Assembly (NCBI RefSeq): GCF_900182785.1 | Contig: NZ_FXTS01000005.1 | Coordinates: 124,001 to 188,000 of the forward strand | From: Oceanospirillum linum | Lineage (GTDB): Bacteria; Pseudomonadota; Gammaproteobacteria; Pseudomonadales; Halomonadaceae | Direction of reading: 5' to 3' | DNA length: 64,000 nucleotides | Shown: one piece after another, positions 35,193-44,295 of the stretch | Position numbering within the stretch: position 1 is the stretch's first letter | Layout of the letters: each line of letters starts with the position of its first letter | Program-made: the position numbers and the translations under genes | The notes under the pieces: model-generated | The model's database searches: none | What the model saw: only the letters and a program-made list of their open reading frames with translations | What the model was told of the DNA's origin: nothing

Positions 35193-36254
35193 ATGAGTAA
35201 ATTCTGGAGTGACGCGTTAAACTCCCTTCAACCCTATGTCCCGGGTGAGCAGCCTAAAACCAGCAATATCATCAAACTGAATACCAATGAAAACCCATAT
35301 CCGCCATCGCCTAAAGTAATTGAGGCTCTTGACCATTTCCCGATGGAAAAGCTCCGCCTCTATCCGGACCCTGATGGCTCAGTCCTTAAAGAAGCTCTAA
35401 GTCATTACTTTGAACTTCCTATGGATCATGTCTTTGTCGGGAATGGTTCTGATGAAGTTCTGGCACATGCGTTTATGGCATTTTTCCGTCAGAAAAAACC
35501 TCTGTTAATGCCGGCAATGACATACAGCTTCTATGATGTTTACTGCAATCTTTACAACATTGAGGCTGAGCACATTCCACTGACAGATGATTTCTGTATC
35601 GACCTTAGCCAGTACCATCAGGATAATGGCGGCATTATCTTTGCCAATCCCAATGCCCCTACCGGCATTGCGGTAAGCCTAGGTGAGATTGAAGAGTTAC
35701 TGCAAAGAAATACAAATACTCTGGTTCTTGTTGACGAGGCTTATGTGGATTTCGGCGCAGAAAGCGCCTGTTCATTGATAGGTAAATACTCCAATCTTCT
35801 GGTGGTACAAACTCTTTCAAAATCGCGTAGCCTTGCAGGCATGCGTATAGGCTTTGCCTTGGGTCATCCGGACTTAATAGCAGGCCTGGAGCGGGTCAAA
35901 AACTCCTTCAACTCTTATCCACTGGATATGTTGGCACTGGCATCTGCTACTGCGGCAATTGAAGATACAAGCTACTTTGCCCAAACCGTACAACAGATTA
36001 TAAGCGACAGAAACTGGACCACGGAGCAGCTGAAATCTCTCGGTTTCGAAGTGTTGCCATCGAGTACTAATTTTGTTTTTGCCCGCCACAGAACGGCTGC
36101 CGGGGACGATCTGATGACGTACCTGCGCCATGAAAATATTCTGGTACGCCATTTTACTAAGCCGGGCATTGAAAATTACTTACGTATCAGCATAGGAACC
36201 CGTGAAGAGATGCAAACCCTGATCACAGCTCTGGAAGGGTATGCTCATATTTAG
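35193..36254 (+). CDS. hisC: Histidinol-phosphate aminotransferase
   Basis: 353 residues. Transfers an amino group to imidazole-acetol phosphate in histidine synthesis. Family blocks: LNTNENPYPPSPKV (29-42), LRLYPDPDG, FVGNGSDEVL (81-90), FANPNAPTGI (150-159), VDEAYVDF and the PLP lysine K210 in TLSKSRSLAGMRIGF. The gene stands alone rather than in a his operon, so it may be a second or only copy, or act on another substrate. Confidence 0.9.
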   Translation: MSKFWSDALNSLQPYVPGEQPKTSNIIKLNTNENPYPPSPKVIEALDHFPMEKLRLYPDPDGSVLKEALSHYFELPMDHVFVGNGSDEVLAHAFMAFFRQKKPLLMPAMTYSFYDVYCNLYNIEAEHIPLTDDFCIDLSQYHQDNGGIIFANPNAPTGIAVSLGEIEELLQRNTNTLVLVDEAYVDFGAESACSLIGKYSNLLVVQTLSKSRSLAGMRIGFALGHPDLIAGLERVKNSFNSYPLDMLALASATAAIEDTSYFAQTVQQIISDRNWTTEQLKSLGFEVLPSSTNFVFARHRTAAGDDLMTYLRHENILVRHFTKPGIENYLRISIGTREEMQTLITALEGYAHI

Positions 36255-36276
36255 AGCGGGTTATCACTAAAGATAA

Positions 36277-36313
36277 GACAGCAGCCTGGCTCATTAGGCC
36301 ATCAGCTGCTGTC
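36277..36313. terminator. Hairpin after hisC
   Basis: GACAGCAGC and GCTGCTGTC form a 9-bp stem with an inner TGGC-GCCA pair. It lies between convergent hisC and the cytochrome gene. There is no T-tract, so its role as a terminator is moderate at best. Confidence 0.45.
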
Positions 36314-36378
36314 GACAAGGGAGAAATAAGAGAGCCCAAGGTGGAGTAAGTGGAAAAAACACCCTGGAAAAACAGAGC

Positions 36379-36822
36379 TCAACGCTTTTTAAAGAAACGG
36401 TGACAGCTTTTACAACTCTTCGCAGCCTGATCAATATACATACGGGCATCCTCTTGATTAGCGTACTCGAGGCTCTCAGCCGTCTTTTCCGTTAATTCAA
36501 CAAACTTCAGCATCTGAGCTTCAAAGCGAGGCCAGCTATCCCAAATCCGTCCCAGTGCTTTTGTATTCCCGTGATCAGACCTGACACGAAACATCTCCAG
36601 TAACGGCTGACTTAGAGCAGCCAGCTTATCCGCCTCAGCACGGGCAGAAACAGCATCGAACTCGTCCTGAATCAGAATAAAACGAAGCTGTTTAAAACTT
36701 GCTTTGATATCTTCAAACTGATCCTGTCGTGCCTGTGTGGCAACACTCGGGTCTGCATAGTCTGCAGCACTGACACTCCCCACCAGAAAAAGGCTGAGAA
36801 TTAACACAAACAACCTGTTCAT
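36379..36822 (-). CDS. Cytochrome c' / c556 family protein
   Basis: 147 residues from ATG 36822 (AGGGG 9 bases upstream), two codons inside the longest frame. Signal peptide MNRLFVLILSLFLVGSVSA. The mature protein is helical and ends with CKSCH, the heme c attachment motif, close to the C-terminus, which is the hallmark of the cytochrome c' fold. In the family the heme is often five-coordinate and can bind NO. The heme motif is followed by only six residues (RFFKKR, by count). Confidence 0.88.
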   Translation of the reverse strand: MNRLFVLILSLFLVGSVSAADYADPSVATQARQDQFEDIKASFKQLRFILIQDEFDAVSARAEADKLAALSQPLLEMFRVRSDHGNTKALGRIWDSWPRFEAQMLKFVELTEKTAESLEYANQEDARMYIDQAAKSCKSCHRFFKKR

Positions 36823-36870
36823 AACCAACTACCCCTAAAAACACTTATCACCCAGAAGAGTACAGATCGG

Positions 36871-38070
36871 TTAACTGACACGCATCAGCTTTAATCCCCA
36901 CAAGATTGAAGGATTAATATTCCCAAGCTGCTCGGCTTTTACGTCACTTTTTATGCTATAGCGCTTATCACCGGTATCGCGCATAACCGGGTGCATGAAG
37001 CGTGTACCAAAACGATCCCGGATAGACGAAACAACCGGCTTACTGCTCTCTGCCGCTTTTCGTTTGATGACAACCCCCATCTCACCATTTGCCAGCTCAA
37101 CAGTTGATCCGGGAGGATGTACACCCAATTCAGAAAGGAAAATATTTGTCAGGGATTCATCAAAGAAACTGCCACGCTGCATGAATAGCTGCTTAAGGCT
37201 TCTCTGAGGTGTCAGTGCCGGGCGATATGCCCGACCGGAAATCATCGCAGAATAAATATCTGCCAAACCAACTATTTTCGCCTCAAGGCAGATCTGATCA
37301 CCCCGAAGACCTTCCGGGTAGCCACTGCCATCAATTTTTTCATGATGCTGAAGGACAATATCGAGCCAAAGCGGATTAGTAATTCCTGCTGTTTTCAGCA
37401 GATTATAACTTTCTCTGGGGTGCTCTTTAACACGGGCTTCCTGCTCAGCGGTAAGGGGGCCTTTATGCTCCTGCAGGCTATCCTGATAGGAACTCATGGC
37501 AACATTAGCCGTAATAGCAGCTCCAATCATTGCAAGCTGAACATCCTGAGGCAGCTCAAGTGCATCTGCAATAATTGAAGAGATAATCGCAACATGAAGC
37601 GGGTGCTTAATGGAATAGTTAAATTTGTTAGATAGGTGAATTGACCCAAGAAGAGCATCACCATTAAGCTTAATCAGTCCTTGAATCTGGGATGAAGACT
37701 CATACAGACGACGCTCCAGTCGCCCCTCTTTAAAGCTGCCGTCACCGATAATACCGCCAAAAGCCTGTTCCAGCTCAAGGCACATCTCCTCAAGTTCATT
37801 GAAAGGGTTTGTATCTTTAGCATAGACAGTGGGTGACGGGAGATCAGGGGTAACAGGTTCAGAGACAAGCTCTTCAGCCTCTGTCGGTAACTCATCCAAA
37901 CGATAACCAGACGAAATAATTGAATTAAGCCGCGATTGGGTTGAAATGACGTGACCCGACTCCATCAGTAATCGTCCGGTAGCATCATAAACAGTCCATG
38001 GCAATGTATCCCCAATCATAAGGTCTGCTGCCGAAACTTTTATCAGATCGCCTTTATCGTTCAATGCCAT
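36871..38070 (-). CDS. HD-GYP protein with degenerate metal site
   Basis: 399 residues. The C-terminal half aligns with HD-GYP: HPLHVAIISSIIADAL, then QLAMIGAAITANVAM (178-192) and HHEKIDGSGYPEGL (242-255). At the position of LLHDIGM the protein has AITANVAM, so H is T187 and D is A188. The GYP part is kept. With the HD pair gone, phosphodiesterase activity is doubtful; it may be a c-di-GMP or signal receptor. The N-terminal 60 residues carry VYDATGRLLMESGHVI, a DUF3391-like start. Confidence 0.82.
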   Translation of the reverse strand: MALNDKGDLIKVSAADLMIGDTLPWTVYDATGRLLMESGHVISTQSRLNSIISSGYRLDELPTEAEELVSEPVTPDLPSPTVYAKDTNPFNELEEMCLELEQAFGGIIGDGSFKEGRLERRLYESSSQIQGLIKLNGDALLGSIHLSNKFNYSIKHPLHVAIISSIIADALELPQDVQLAMIGAAITANVAMSSYQDSLQEHKGPLTAEQEARVKEHPRESYNLLKTAGITNPLWLDIVLQHHEKIDGSGYPEGLRGDQICLEAKIVGLADIYSAMISGRAYRPALTPQRSLKQLFMQRGSFFDESLTNIFLSELGVHPPGSTVELANGEMGVVIKRKAAESSKPVVSSIRDRFGTRFMHPVMRDTGDKRYSIKSDVKAEQLGNINPSILWGLKLMRVS

Positions 38071-38324
38071 AGTGTTTAACCTTTTTTAAGAAATATCCTT
38101 TGCATGTACAACGCTCCTCCTGAGACAAAAATCATTATATCTCATTATGTTAGCTTGAATCCGTGTAACAATACACCAATGAAAAGTGACACAAGGCAGA
38201 ATTGTATTATCCCTAATGCTATTTATGCTCCTGCAGGGTTTGTGTCCCCTTCTAAGATAACGTTAAACTACGACCTAAAAATGATAAGGTTAAATAACTA
38301 TCAAAAGATTCTAAGGTTATCAAG

Positions 38325-38774
38325 ATGAAAGGTATACGTCTGCTTAATCGGGTTAAGATACTGAATATTCTGAATAAAATTGATTTTTTCAGCGCCTTTA
38401 ACCCAGGTGAGAAAAACATGATTGTTGACACCCGAAGTCGATTTGTTGCTGCAGATGAAGGGGAAAACATTATTGTTCAGGGTGAGCGGGATTCTGCATT
38501 CTATATTCTTCTGCACGGGAAAGCCCATGTAGAGCTTGAAGAGAATCAGAAAGTACTGGCAGCACTGGAGCCAGGTGACTTTTTTGGCGAGGTTTCATTT
38601 CTGACCAACACACCCAGAACAAGCAATGTGGTTGCTGACGAGACCTGCATTTTATTCCGTTTTGATAAAAAAGTGATGAACTCCCTGCCTCCGATGACCC
38701 GGGAAAAGATCAAAGATAAAATCATAGCTAAACTGGTGAATCTTCTTTCAGCTAAGAATGAGAGTCAAAAATAG
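38325..38774 (+). CDS. Stand-alone cyclic-nucleotide-binding domain protein
   Basis: 149 residues consisting of one cNMP-binding beta-roll: FVAADEGENIIVQGERDSAFYI-type start (46-66), ILLHGKAHVEL, then the phosphate-binding cassette PGDFFGEVSFLTNTPRTSNV. The FFGEVSFL and R-T-S pattern is close to cAMP sensors. There is no DNA-binding helix-turn-helix after it, so it is not a CRP-type activator. It could regulate a partner protein. It diverges from the degenerate HD-GYP gene. Confidence 0.82.
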   Translation: MKGIRLLNRVKILNILNKIDFFSAFNPGEKNMIVDTRSRFVAADEGENIIVQGERDSAFYILLHGKAHVELEENQKVLAALEPGDFFGEVSFLTNTPRTSNVVADETCILFRFDKKVMNSLPPMTREKIKDKIIAKLVNLLSAKNESQK

Positions 38775-38803
38775 CTCTTGCAACTCCGAATCGGCTGTGT
38801 AGC

Positions 38804-39583
38804 TTACTCCGGCAACCTTAGCCACCCGTAATCCAGGTTGTCGTCACCTGAAACCTGATACTCTGCTGCAACGGCGCCGGCATAAGCGCTTTTATCAATT
38901 AGCTGCAATATCTCGCCAAGCGGGAGTGCACCTGTGCCTGGCGCACCCCGACCAGGCGCATCAGCAAACTGTATATGGCCTATTTCAGATGCGTAGTCAC
39001 GGATATGATCAGAAACAGGCTCCCCCATCATCGCCATATGATAGATATCGTACTGCATCAACGCATTGGGATGGGCAACGGCATCATAAACAGCCTTCAT
39101 CTGGTCAAAACGGCTGACCAGATACCCCGGCATATCAATATGATTGATTGCTTCAAAAGTAACCTGTATGCCTTCATGCAACATCAACTCTGCCGCATAA
39201 CGGATATTTTCAATATACATTGCGATGCATGCATCATAATCATCCGTATGACTTAGGCAGCCAGCCAAAACGTTAATGCGCTTCACGCCCAACACATTGC
39301 CGTACTCAATAGCTTGGGCGCAGCCCTGCATAAAATCAGCCTGCAGTGCATGATGACAGCTGAGACCTAGCCCGCCATTTAATAAATCCCCGGCGGGAAT
39401 ATTAATCAGATAAATGCCGACACCTGCAGTGTCGGCCCAATATTTCAGCTGCTCTGCAGGCCATTCATAGGGAAATTGAATTTCCACCTGAGTAAAGCCT
39501 TTATCTGCCGCGCGCTGAAAGCGCTCTGGCATAGGGCTATCGGAAAAAAGCAGCGATATATTGGCAATAAGGGGATTGCTCAT
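38804..39583 (-). CDS. Hydroxypyruvate isomerase-like TIM-barrel protein
   Basis: 259 residues from ATG 39583 (a second ATG directly before). Sugar-isomerase TIM barrel of the Hyi/xylose-isomerase-like superfamily: GFTQVEIQFPYEWPAEQL near the start, RINVLAGCL, then VTFEAINHIDMPGYLV, LMQYDIYHMAMM and GHIQFADAPGRGAPGTG. The E, D, H and E residues in these blocks are the usual metal ligands. In other bacteria Hyi converts hydroxypyruvate to tartronate semialdehyde. No glyoxylate pathway partners are adjacent. It follows the signalling gene by about 45 bases and may ride on its transcript. Confidence 0.85.
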   Translation of the reverse strand: MSNPLIANISLLFSDSPMPERFQRAADKGFTQVEIQFPYEWPAEQLKYWADTAGVGIYLINIPAGDLLNGGLGLSCHHALQADFMQGCAQAIEYGNVLGVKRINVLAGCLSHTDDYDACIAMYIENIRYAAELMLHEGIQVTFEAINHIDMPGYLVSRFDQMKAVYDAVAHPNALMQYDIYHMAMMGEPVSDHIRDYASEIGHIQFADAPGRGAPGTGALPLGEILQLIDKSAYAGAVAAEYQVSGDDNLDYGWLRLPE

Positions 39584-39627
39584 CATGTACTCTGATATCG
39601 AGGCAGTATTTAACAAACGCGGATAAA

Positions 39628-41343
39628 TCAGGAAAACCTGTCCGGTGTGCCCAGGTCATAATCGACAGTAACTTTGTTACCACGATCTTCATAAACGACC
39701 ACACGACAAAGCTGCTTAACGAGCTTGATGCCCCGGCCATGCATCACCGGCTGTTCGGAAGGAAGCGGCTGATTAAAATGTTCGTAATTAAAGCCATTCC
39801 CCGTATCCTCAATGGTAATCCGCAGGAAGGACTCGTCATGCAGACGCAGTTTACTGGCCGTAATGTCAATACAACCTGAGCCAAGCTCTTCAAGCCGCTG
39901 CTGCCGCTCGGCAAGGTATTTTTCAAAAGCATCAGGACCAGACTTAAGACTGGAATCCAGCTTAAGCAAGCCATGATCCAATGCATTATTGAGCAGCTCG
40001 GCCATAATCAGAAACAGCTTTTGATTGTGCTTTTCCAGACCTTTAAATTGGCCAAGAGCACCAAGAATCATAGGGGTAAGATCCAGTGCTTTAACTTCTG
40101 ACACGCCAAGATGAAAACTCACCCGCCAATCGACACTATCTGCCGGTGGAACCGAAGTTAAAATTTCTGTCTGCTGCTGATCATTAAAAATATCAAACCC
40201 ACTGACATCCTGCGCAGGCATATCAACCAGAGCCAATGTGACATCATCATGTGGGTGCTGGTCACCTAAGAAATCCTGCAAGGCGCAACGGATATCATCC
40301 AACCGGTTCTCAGGGTTATGCAGGCAGCCAAGTAGCCTCTCAATGCCAAAGAAATCACCATCACCACTTTCAGCCTCAATAAGGCCGTCAGAAAACAACA
40401 CAATCTGATGCCCGGGTCGGTAGGGAATAATCTCACTCGTGACTTCATACTGATCAGCGGTCAGAACACCTAAAGGTAGCTGTGTGGATTCAAAGGTATC
40501 GGATACATGCCCATGTGAGTCAACGCAATAAAAAGTGGGCAAGCCGGCATTCCAGACCTCAGCATAAGACTCTCCGGGATCGATCATAACGATACCGCAA
40601 GCAACAAAACAGCCTGTTGGCATCGCCTCTTTAATACGGCGATTCAACTCCTTTGCAATGGTCTTAAGCTCAAAACCTTTATAAACCATGGAATAGAACG
40701 TGCCTGAGATAGGCAGCGTATTAATTGCAGCCGCAAGGCCATGACCAACAGCATCACCAAGTAACAGGTAAAGACGATTGCTTGGCGAGCGTGCGGCACA
40801 CAGTACATCACCGCTAAACTGCTCAGCCGGAGTAATCATGGAGCTGATAAGAGGATCTTCAAGCCCCTTACTCTCTGCCATATGCTCCATAATATGTCGG
40901 GATATGCGGCGCTCAGCCTCATCTTTTTCAACATATTCCTGCAGTGCAGTATTTTGACTATGAAGCGTATTCTGCATATCCACAATACGCTTAATCGATT
41001 CAATTTTAGTATTCAGGATCACCTGGTTAATCGGTTTAAACAGATAATCAGCCCCGCCAGACTGGTGACCTTTAATATAATATTCTTCTGTGGCGGCAGC
41101 GGAAATAAATATGATGGGTACCCAGCGTGGCGCTGACATATCCTGAAGTTTTTGAGCTGTTTCGAAGCCATCCATACCCGGCATCATGACATCCATCAGA
41201 ACAAGATCAGGCTGTTGTTCCGAAAAAACCTCAAGTGCGTCCTCACCATTTTCAGCCGTTACAACCTCATGACCGGACCGTTTCAGCATCGCCTGAAGCA
41301 ATACTAAGTTTGCCCGGGTGTCATCTACCGCAAGAATACGCAT
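39628..41343 (-). CDS. Response regulator with PP2C phosphatase and anti-sigma-type kinase domain (HsbR-like)
   Basis: 571 residues. Receiver domain at 1-120 with phosphoacceptor D51 (LVLMDVMMPGMDG) and acidic pair D7-D8. The middle (about 150-370) is a SpoIIE/RsbU-type PP2C phosphatase (LLLGDAVGHGLAAAI, IVLFSDGLIEAESGDGDFFG, DDVTLALVDM). The C-terminus (about 420-565) is an RsbW-like HATPase (FLIMAELLNNALDHGL, ITIEDTGNGF, GRGIKLVKQL). This order equals that of HsbR of Pseudomonas aeruginosa, which both phosphorylates and dephosphorylates the STAS partner HsbA. The STAS gene lies 14 bases upstream, so the pair likely forms a partner switch driven by phosphorylation of the receiver. Confidence 0.9.
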   Translation of the reverse strand: MRILAVDDTRANLVLLQAMLKRSGHEVVTAENGEDALEVFSEQQPDLVLMDVMMPGMDGFETAQKLQDMSAPRWVPIIFISAAATEEYYIKGHQSGGADYLFKPINQVILNTKIESIKRIVDMQNTLHSQNTALQEYVEKDEAERRISRHIMEHMAESKGLEDPLISSMITPAEQFSGDVLCAARSPSNRLYLLLGDAVGHGLAAAINTLPISGTFYSMVYKGFELKTIAKELNRRIKEAMPTGCFVACGIVMIDPGESYAEVWNAGLPTFYCVDSHGHVSDTFESTQLPLGVLTADQYEVTSEIIPYRPGHQIVLFSDGLIEAESGDGDFFGIERLLGCLHNPENRLDDIRCALQDFLGDQHPHDDVTLALVDMPAQDVSGFDIFNDQQQTEILTSVPPADSVDWRVSFHLGVSEVKALDLTPMILGALGQFKGLEKHNQKLFLIMAELLNNALDHGLLKLDSSLKSGPDAFEKYLAERQQRLEELGSGCIDITASKLRLHDESFLRITIEDTGNGFNYEHFNQPLPSEQPVMHGRGIKLVKQLCRVVVYEDRGNKVTVDYDLGTPDRFS

Positions 41344-41357
41344 AGTCAGAATACCAC

Positions 41358-41660
41358 TCAGGAGATTTCAAATAACTTATCGAAATTGGCAATAGCAAGA
41401 ACATCCTTTGCCAACTGAGAACAGTTCTGCAGGGTGATTCTGGTACTTTGCATATCGGCTTTCTCTTTGAACTGCAGCAGCATCCCAAGTGCAGAGCTAT
41501 CCAGATAGTCGACCTGGCTCATCTCAAGCGCAATAAGCTCTGCTTTAGCGTCAAGAAGTTGCTGGTACGTCTCACGAAAGACTTTGTGCGAGTTAAAATC
41601 AAAGCGACCACTAAGACGCATGGTACTTTGAGAATCATTAGTTGTTGTTTGGATATTCAT
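41358..41660 (-). CDS. STAS-domain anti-sigma-factor antagonist (HsbA-like)
   Basis: 100 residues from ATG 41660, which has GGGAG 5 bases upstream. One STAS domain with MRLSGRFDFNSHKVF and the switch segment YLDSSALGMLLQFKE. The serine of DSSALG is the usual phosphorylation site. The neighbour (39628-41343) has the matching kinase and phosphatase domains. By analogy with HsbA, the unphosphorylated or phosphorylated form could bind an anti-sigma factor or a diguanylate cyclase. It directly follows cheB, tying it to the che operon. Confidence 0.9.
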   Translation of the reverse strand: MNIQTTTNDSQSTMRLSGRFDFNSHKVFRETYQQLLDAKAELIALEMSQVDYLDSSALGMLLQFKEKADMQSTRITLQNCSQLAKDVLAIANFDKLFEIS

Positions 41661-41703
41661 GGTGGCTCCCAAAACGGTTGTCAGTTCAAAATATGTCAGT
41701 CAG

Positions 41704-42744
41704 TTATTTATTCATGGTTCGGGCAAGCTGTACAGGTATTAATTCCAAAGGGTAAACAAATTCGACAGCACCGAGCCTTTCTGCTGCTTTCGGCATGCCA
41801 TAGACCACACAACTTGCTTCATCCTGCCCAAAAGTTCTGGCACCGGCATCCCGCAAACGCTTAAGCCCCTGCGCTCCATCGGCTCCCATACCTGTCAGTA
41901 TCACAGCGGCTACATTGCGACCATAACGAACCAGGGAATCAAACAGGACATCCACAGAAGGCTTGTGACGGTTAACCGCTGGCCCCGAGTCAAGCTTAAC
42001 AATAAAATGTTCACCTTCCTCTTCAACTTTAAGGTGGCGGTCACCAGGGGCGATAAAAACATGACCGGGGGCAAGTATATCCCCATCCTCAGCTTCCTTA
42101 ACATTGAGACGGGTTAGGCTGTTCATGCGTTCAGCAAATGTATGAGTAAAGCCTGGGGGCATATGCTGAGTTATAACAATAGCAGGCGAATGAACAGGCA
42201 ATGGCATTAAGAGATTTTTAATCGCCTCTGTACCACCTGTTGATGCCCCAATAGCTATAATTTTACTCAGTGCGTTCGGAGAGAAAAGAATCGGCTTATC
42301 AGTGGTCAGCTGATTATTTTTGTTCTTACGGATATTATTCAGATGCGGGCCAGCCTGGGCCGCAATACGTATCTTGTCACAGATTATGTCGCTGTACTGT
42401 TTCAACTCACCGGATACTCCAACCTTGGGCTTAGGGATAAAATCTAAGGCACCCAGTTCCAACGCACGAATCGTTGTATCTGAGCCCACTGTCGTCATTG
42501 TTGAGATCATAACAACAGGGGTCGGCCGCAGGCGCATTAGCTTTTCAAGGAAATCCAGCCCATCCATTCTGGGCATTTCTACATCCAGGGTAATAACGTC
42601 AGGGTTTACCTGCCGGATCACTTCTCTGGCTTCATAGGGGTCTCGAGCCAGACCAGTAACCGTCATATCATCCTGCTCACTGATGATCTCTTTCAGAAGA
42701 TTACGGATCAGTGCTGAATCATCGACAATAACAACCTCAATCAC
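41704..42744 (-). CDS. cheB: Chemotaxis methylesterase CheB
   Basis: 346 residues. Receiver domain with D54 (ITLDVEMPRMDG), linker, then the methylesterase domain with the catalytic serine in IGASTGGTEAI, the histidine in TQHMPPGFT and the aspartate in TGMGADGAQG. Removes methyl groups from receptors when phosphorylated by CheA. It starts 26 bases after cheD and precedes the STAS gene. All catalytic residues are kept, and the length is normal. Confidence 0.95.
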   Translation of the reverse strand: MIEVVIVDDSALIRNLLKEIISEQDDMTVTGLARDPYEAREVIRQVNPDVITLDVEMPRMDGLDFLEKLMRLRPTPVVMISTMTTVGSDTTIRALELGALDFIPKPKVGVSGELKQYSDIICDKIRIAAQAGPHLNNIRKNKNNQLTTDKPILFSPNALSKIIAIGASTGGTEAIKNLLMPLPVHSPAIVITQHMPPGFTHTFAERMNSLTRLNVKEAEDGDILAPGHVFIAPGDRHLKVEEEGEHFIVKLDSGPAVNRHKPSVDVLFDSLVRYGRNVAAVILTGMGADGAQGLKRLRDAGARTFGQDEASCVVYGMPKAAERLGAVEFVYPLELIPVQLARTMNK

Positions 42745-42769
42745 AACGCATATCCTTTAATCACCATTG

Positions 42770-43378
42770 TTAATCGAAGAGTTCAATATCATTCGATACA
42801 GGTGTCTGACCAAGAGACTGACTGTACTGGCTCTCAATCTCGAGCACTTCCCTATCAGCACCGCCACTACGAAGACGTTTCATAAGGACTCGGCCTGTTT
42901 CAGGGAAGAACACGACTTTACGTGGGCAAGTGTCGAGCAGATCTTTAGCGGTAATCGGTATGGATTCAAAGCTCAGGTAATCAATAACGAACTGTGCATT
43001 ACGTTTCCCGACATTACTGTTTGTCATGGATGCAACGACATTACCCCCACCAAATATTTTCGCTTCCAGGTTTTCTCGTTTAGCTCCTCGTTTAAGAATC
43101 TCATTAATCAGCATCTCCATTGCATAGCTGCCATAACGGGCGGAAGCACTAAGAGGATTAAAAACATCTGAGTTACCCGGCAGCATAAAATGATTCATCC
43201 CCCCAATATTTAATTTGGTATCCCGAATGCAAGCCGATATGCAGGAGCCCAGTACCGTACTGATCGCCATATCAGTGGAAGCGACGTAAAACTCACCAGG
43301 TAATATCTTCGCTACCTGACAGTTAAACTTCCTGTCGAAGTAGATCTTCGGCTGCGAAGCTTCATGCAAAATATCCAT
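42770..43378 (-). CDS. cheD: Chemoreceptor glutamine deamidase CheD
   Basis: 202 residues from ATG 43378, where AGGT is well placed; a second ATG at 43393 is possible. The catalytic cysteine lies in TVLGSCISACIRD and the histidine in GGMNHFMLPG. CheD deamidates receptor glutamines and in some species works with CheC; here no CheC is seen, as in P. aeruginosa cluster II. The C-terminal tail ends NDIELFD, nearly the same as the end of the MCP-like protein at the head of the locus (GDIELF). Confidence 0.94.
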   Translation of the reverse strand: MDILHEASQPKIYFDRKFNCQVAKILPGEFYVASTDMAISTVLGSCISACIRDTKLNIGGMNHFMLPGNSDVFNPLSASARYGSYAMEMLINEILKRGAKRENLEAKIFGGGNVVASMTNSNVGKRNAQFVIDYLSFESIPITAKDLLDTCPRKVVFFPETGRVLMKRLRSGGADREVLEIESQYSQSLGQTPVSNDIELFD

Positions 43379-43398
43379 GGCCTTACCTACCATTTAGC

Positions 43399-44232
43399 TT
43401 ATTTTGTAGCCTTAACATAGACAGTGTGCTTTCGTAACCTGAACAGGTCAGATGCGTGGGGGAAGCTCTCTGAGTGTCCCGCAAATAGCAGACCATCCTC
43501 CTTCAGATATGGAACAAATTTTTTCAGTACTTTATATTGCGTCGGCTTATCAAAGTAGATCATGACATTACGGCAAAAAATAATGTCGAACGGATCATCA
43601 AACGGCCAGTTATTATTAAGTAAGTTCAGATTGAGGAAAAAAACAAGATCCTGTAATTCAGATTTTACTTTAACCAAGCCTGAATTATTACCCTTACCAC
43701 GAAAAAAGAATGCTTTAAGCCGTTGATCAGAAAGACTTTCAACCCTTTCAAAAGCGTAGACGCCTTGTCGCGCTTTTTCGAGTACTTTAGTATCCAGGTC
43801 GGATGCCAGAATCTCTACGGGAGGGTTATAACAACCAAAGTATTCAATAGCAGCCATTGCAATTGAGTATGGCTCTTCACCGGTCGAAGCGGCACAACAC
43901 CAGATCCGGAATTTTTTCTTATCCGGGTGCTCTGAGAAATACGCCTTCAGGGCATCAAAATGGTGCGCCTCCCTGAAAAAAGAGGCCAGGTTCGTCGTCA
44001 GCGAATTCACAAACTCCTGCTGCTCATCACTGGCCGGATCGGCCAACAGATCAAGATACTGCTGAAAGCTGTTTAAGCCGTTAACTCTCAGGCGCCGGGA
44101 TAGCCGACTATAAACCATATCCTTTTTTGTCTCGGCCAGATTAATGCCAGCCCGATCGTATATAAGCGCCTTAATCGTCGCAAAGTTACTGTCTGTAAAG
44201 TGAAATTCGCGGTCAGAACGGGATGTTTGCAT
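43399..44232 (-). CDS. cheR: Chemotaxis receptor methyltransferase CheR
   Basis: 277 residues. N-terminal helical domain (YSRLSRRLRVNGLNSFQQYL), then the SAM-dependent domain with IWCCAASTGEEPYSIAM and FDIIFCRNVMIYF. It transfers methyl groups to receptor glutamates. The DWEEF end of the upstream MCP is the expected docking peptide for its beta-subdomain. Located after the internal terminator-like hairpin and directly before cheD. Confidence 0.95.
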   Translation of the reverse strand: MQTSRSDREFHFTDSNFATIKALIYDRAGINLAETKKDMVYSRLSRRLRVNGLNSFQQYLDLLADPASDEQQEFVNSLTTNLASFFREAHHFDALKAYFSEHPDKKKFRIWCCAASTGEEPYSIAMAAIEYFGCYNPPVEILASDLDTKVLEKARQGVYAFERVESLSDQRLKAFFFRGKGNNSGLVKVKSELQDLVFFLNLNLLNNNWPFDDPFDIIFCRNVMIYFDKPTQYKVLKKFVPYLKEDGLLFAGHSESFPHASDLFRLRKHTVYVKATK

Positions 44233-44248
44233 CTTCCAATCCTAAAAA

Positions 44249-44272
44249 ATAGGCTGCCATCCGGCAGCCTAT
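44249..44272 (-). terminator. Terminator-like hairpin inside the che operon
   Basis: ATAGGCTGCC, loop, GGCAGCCTAT: a perfect 10-bp stem with a 4-base loop. On the minus strand it is followed by TTTTTTAGG. It lies in the 63-base gap between the triple-PAS MCP and cheR, so cheR, cheD, cheB and the partner switch would be transcribed only by readthrough or from another promoter. Confidence 0.75.
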
Positions 44273-44295
44273 GATTCTTACGGCAAGCGCCTCTA

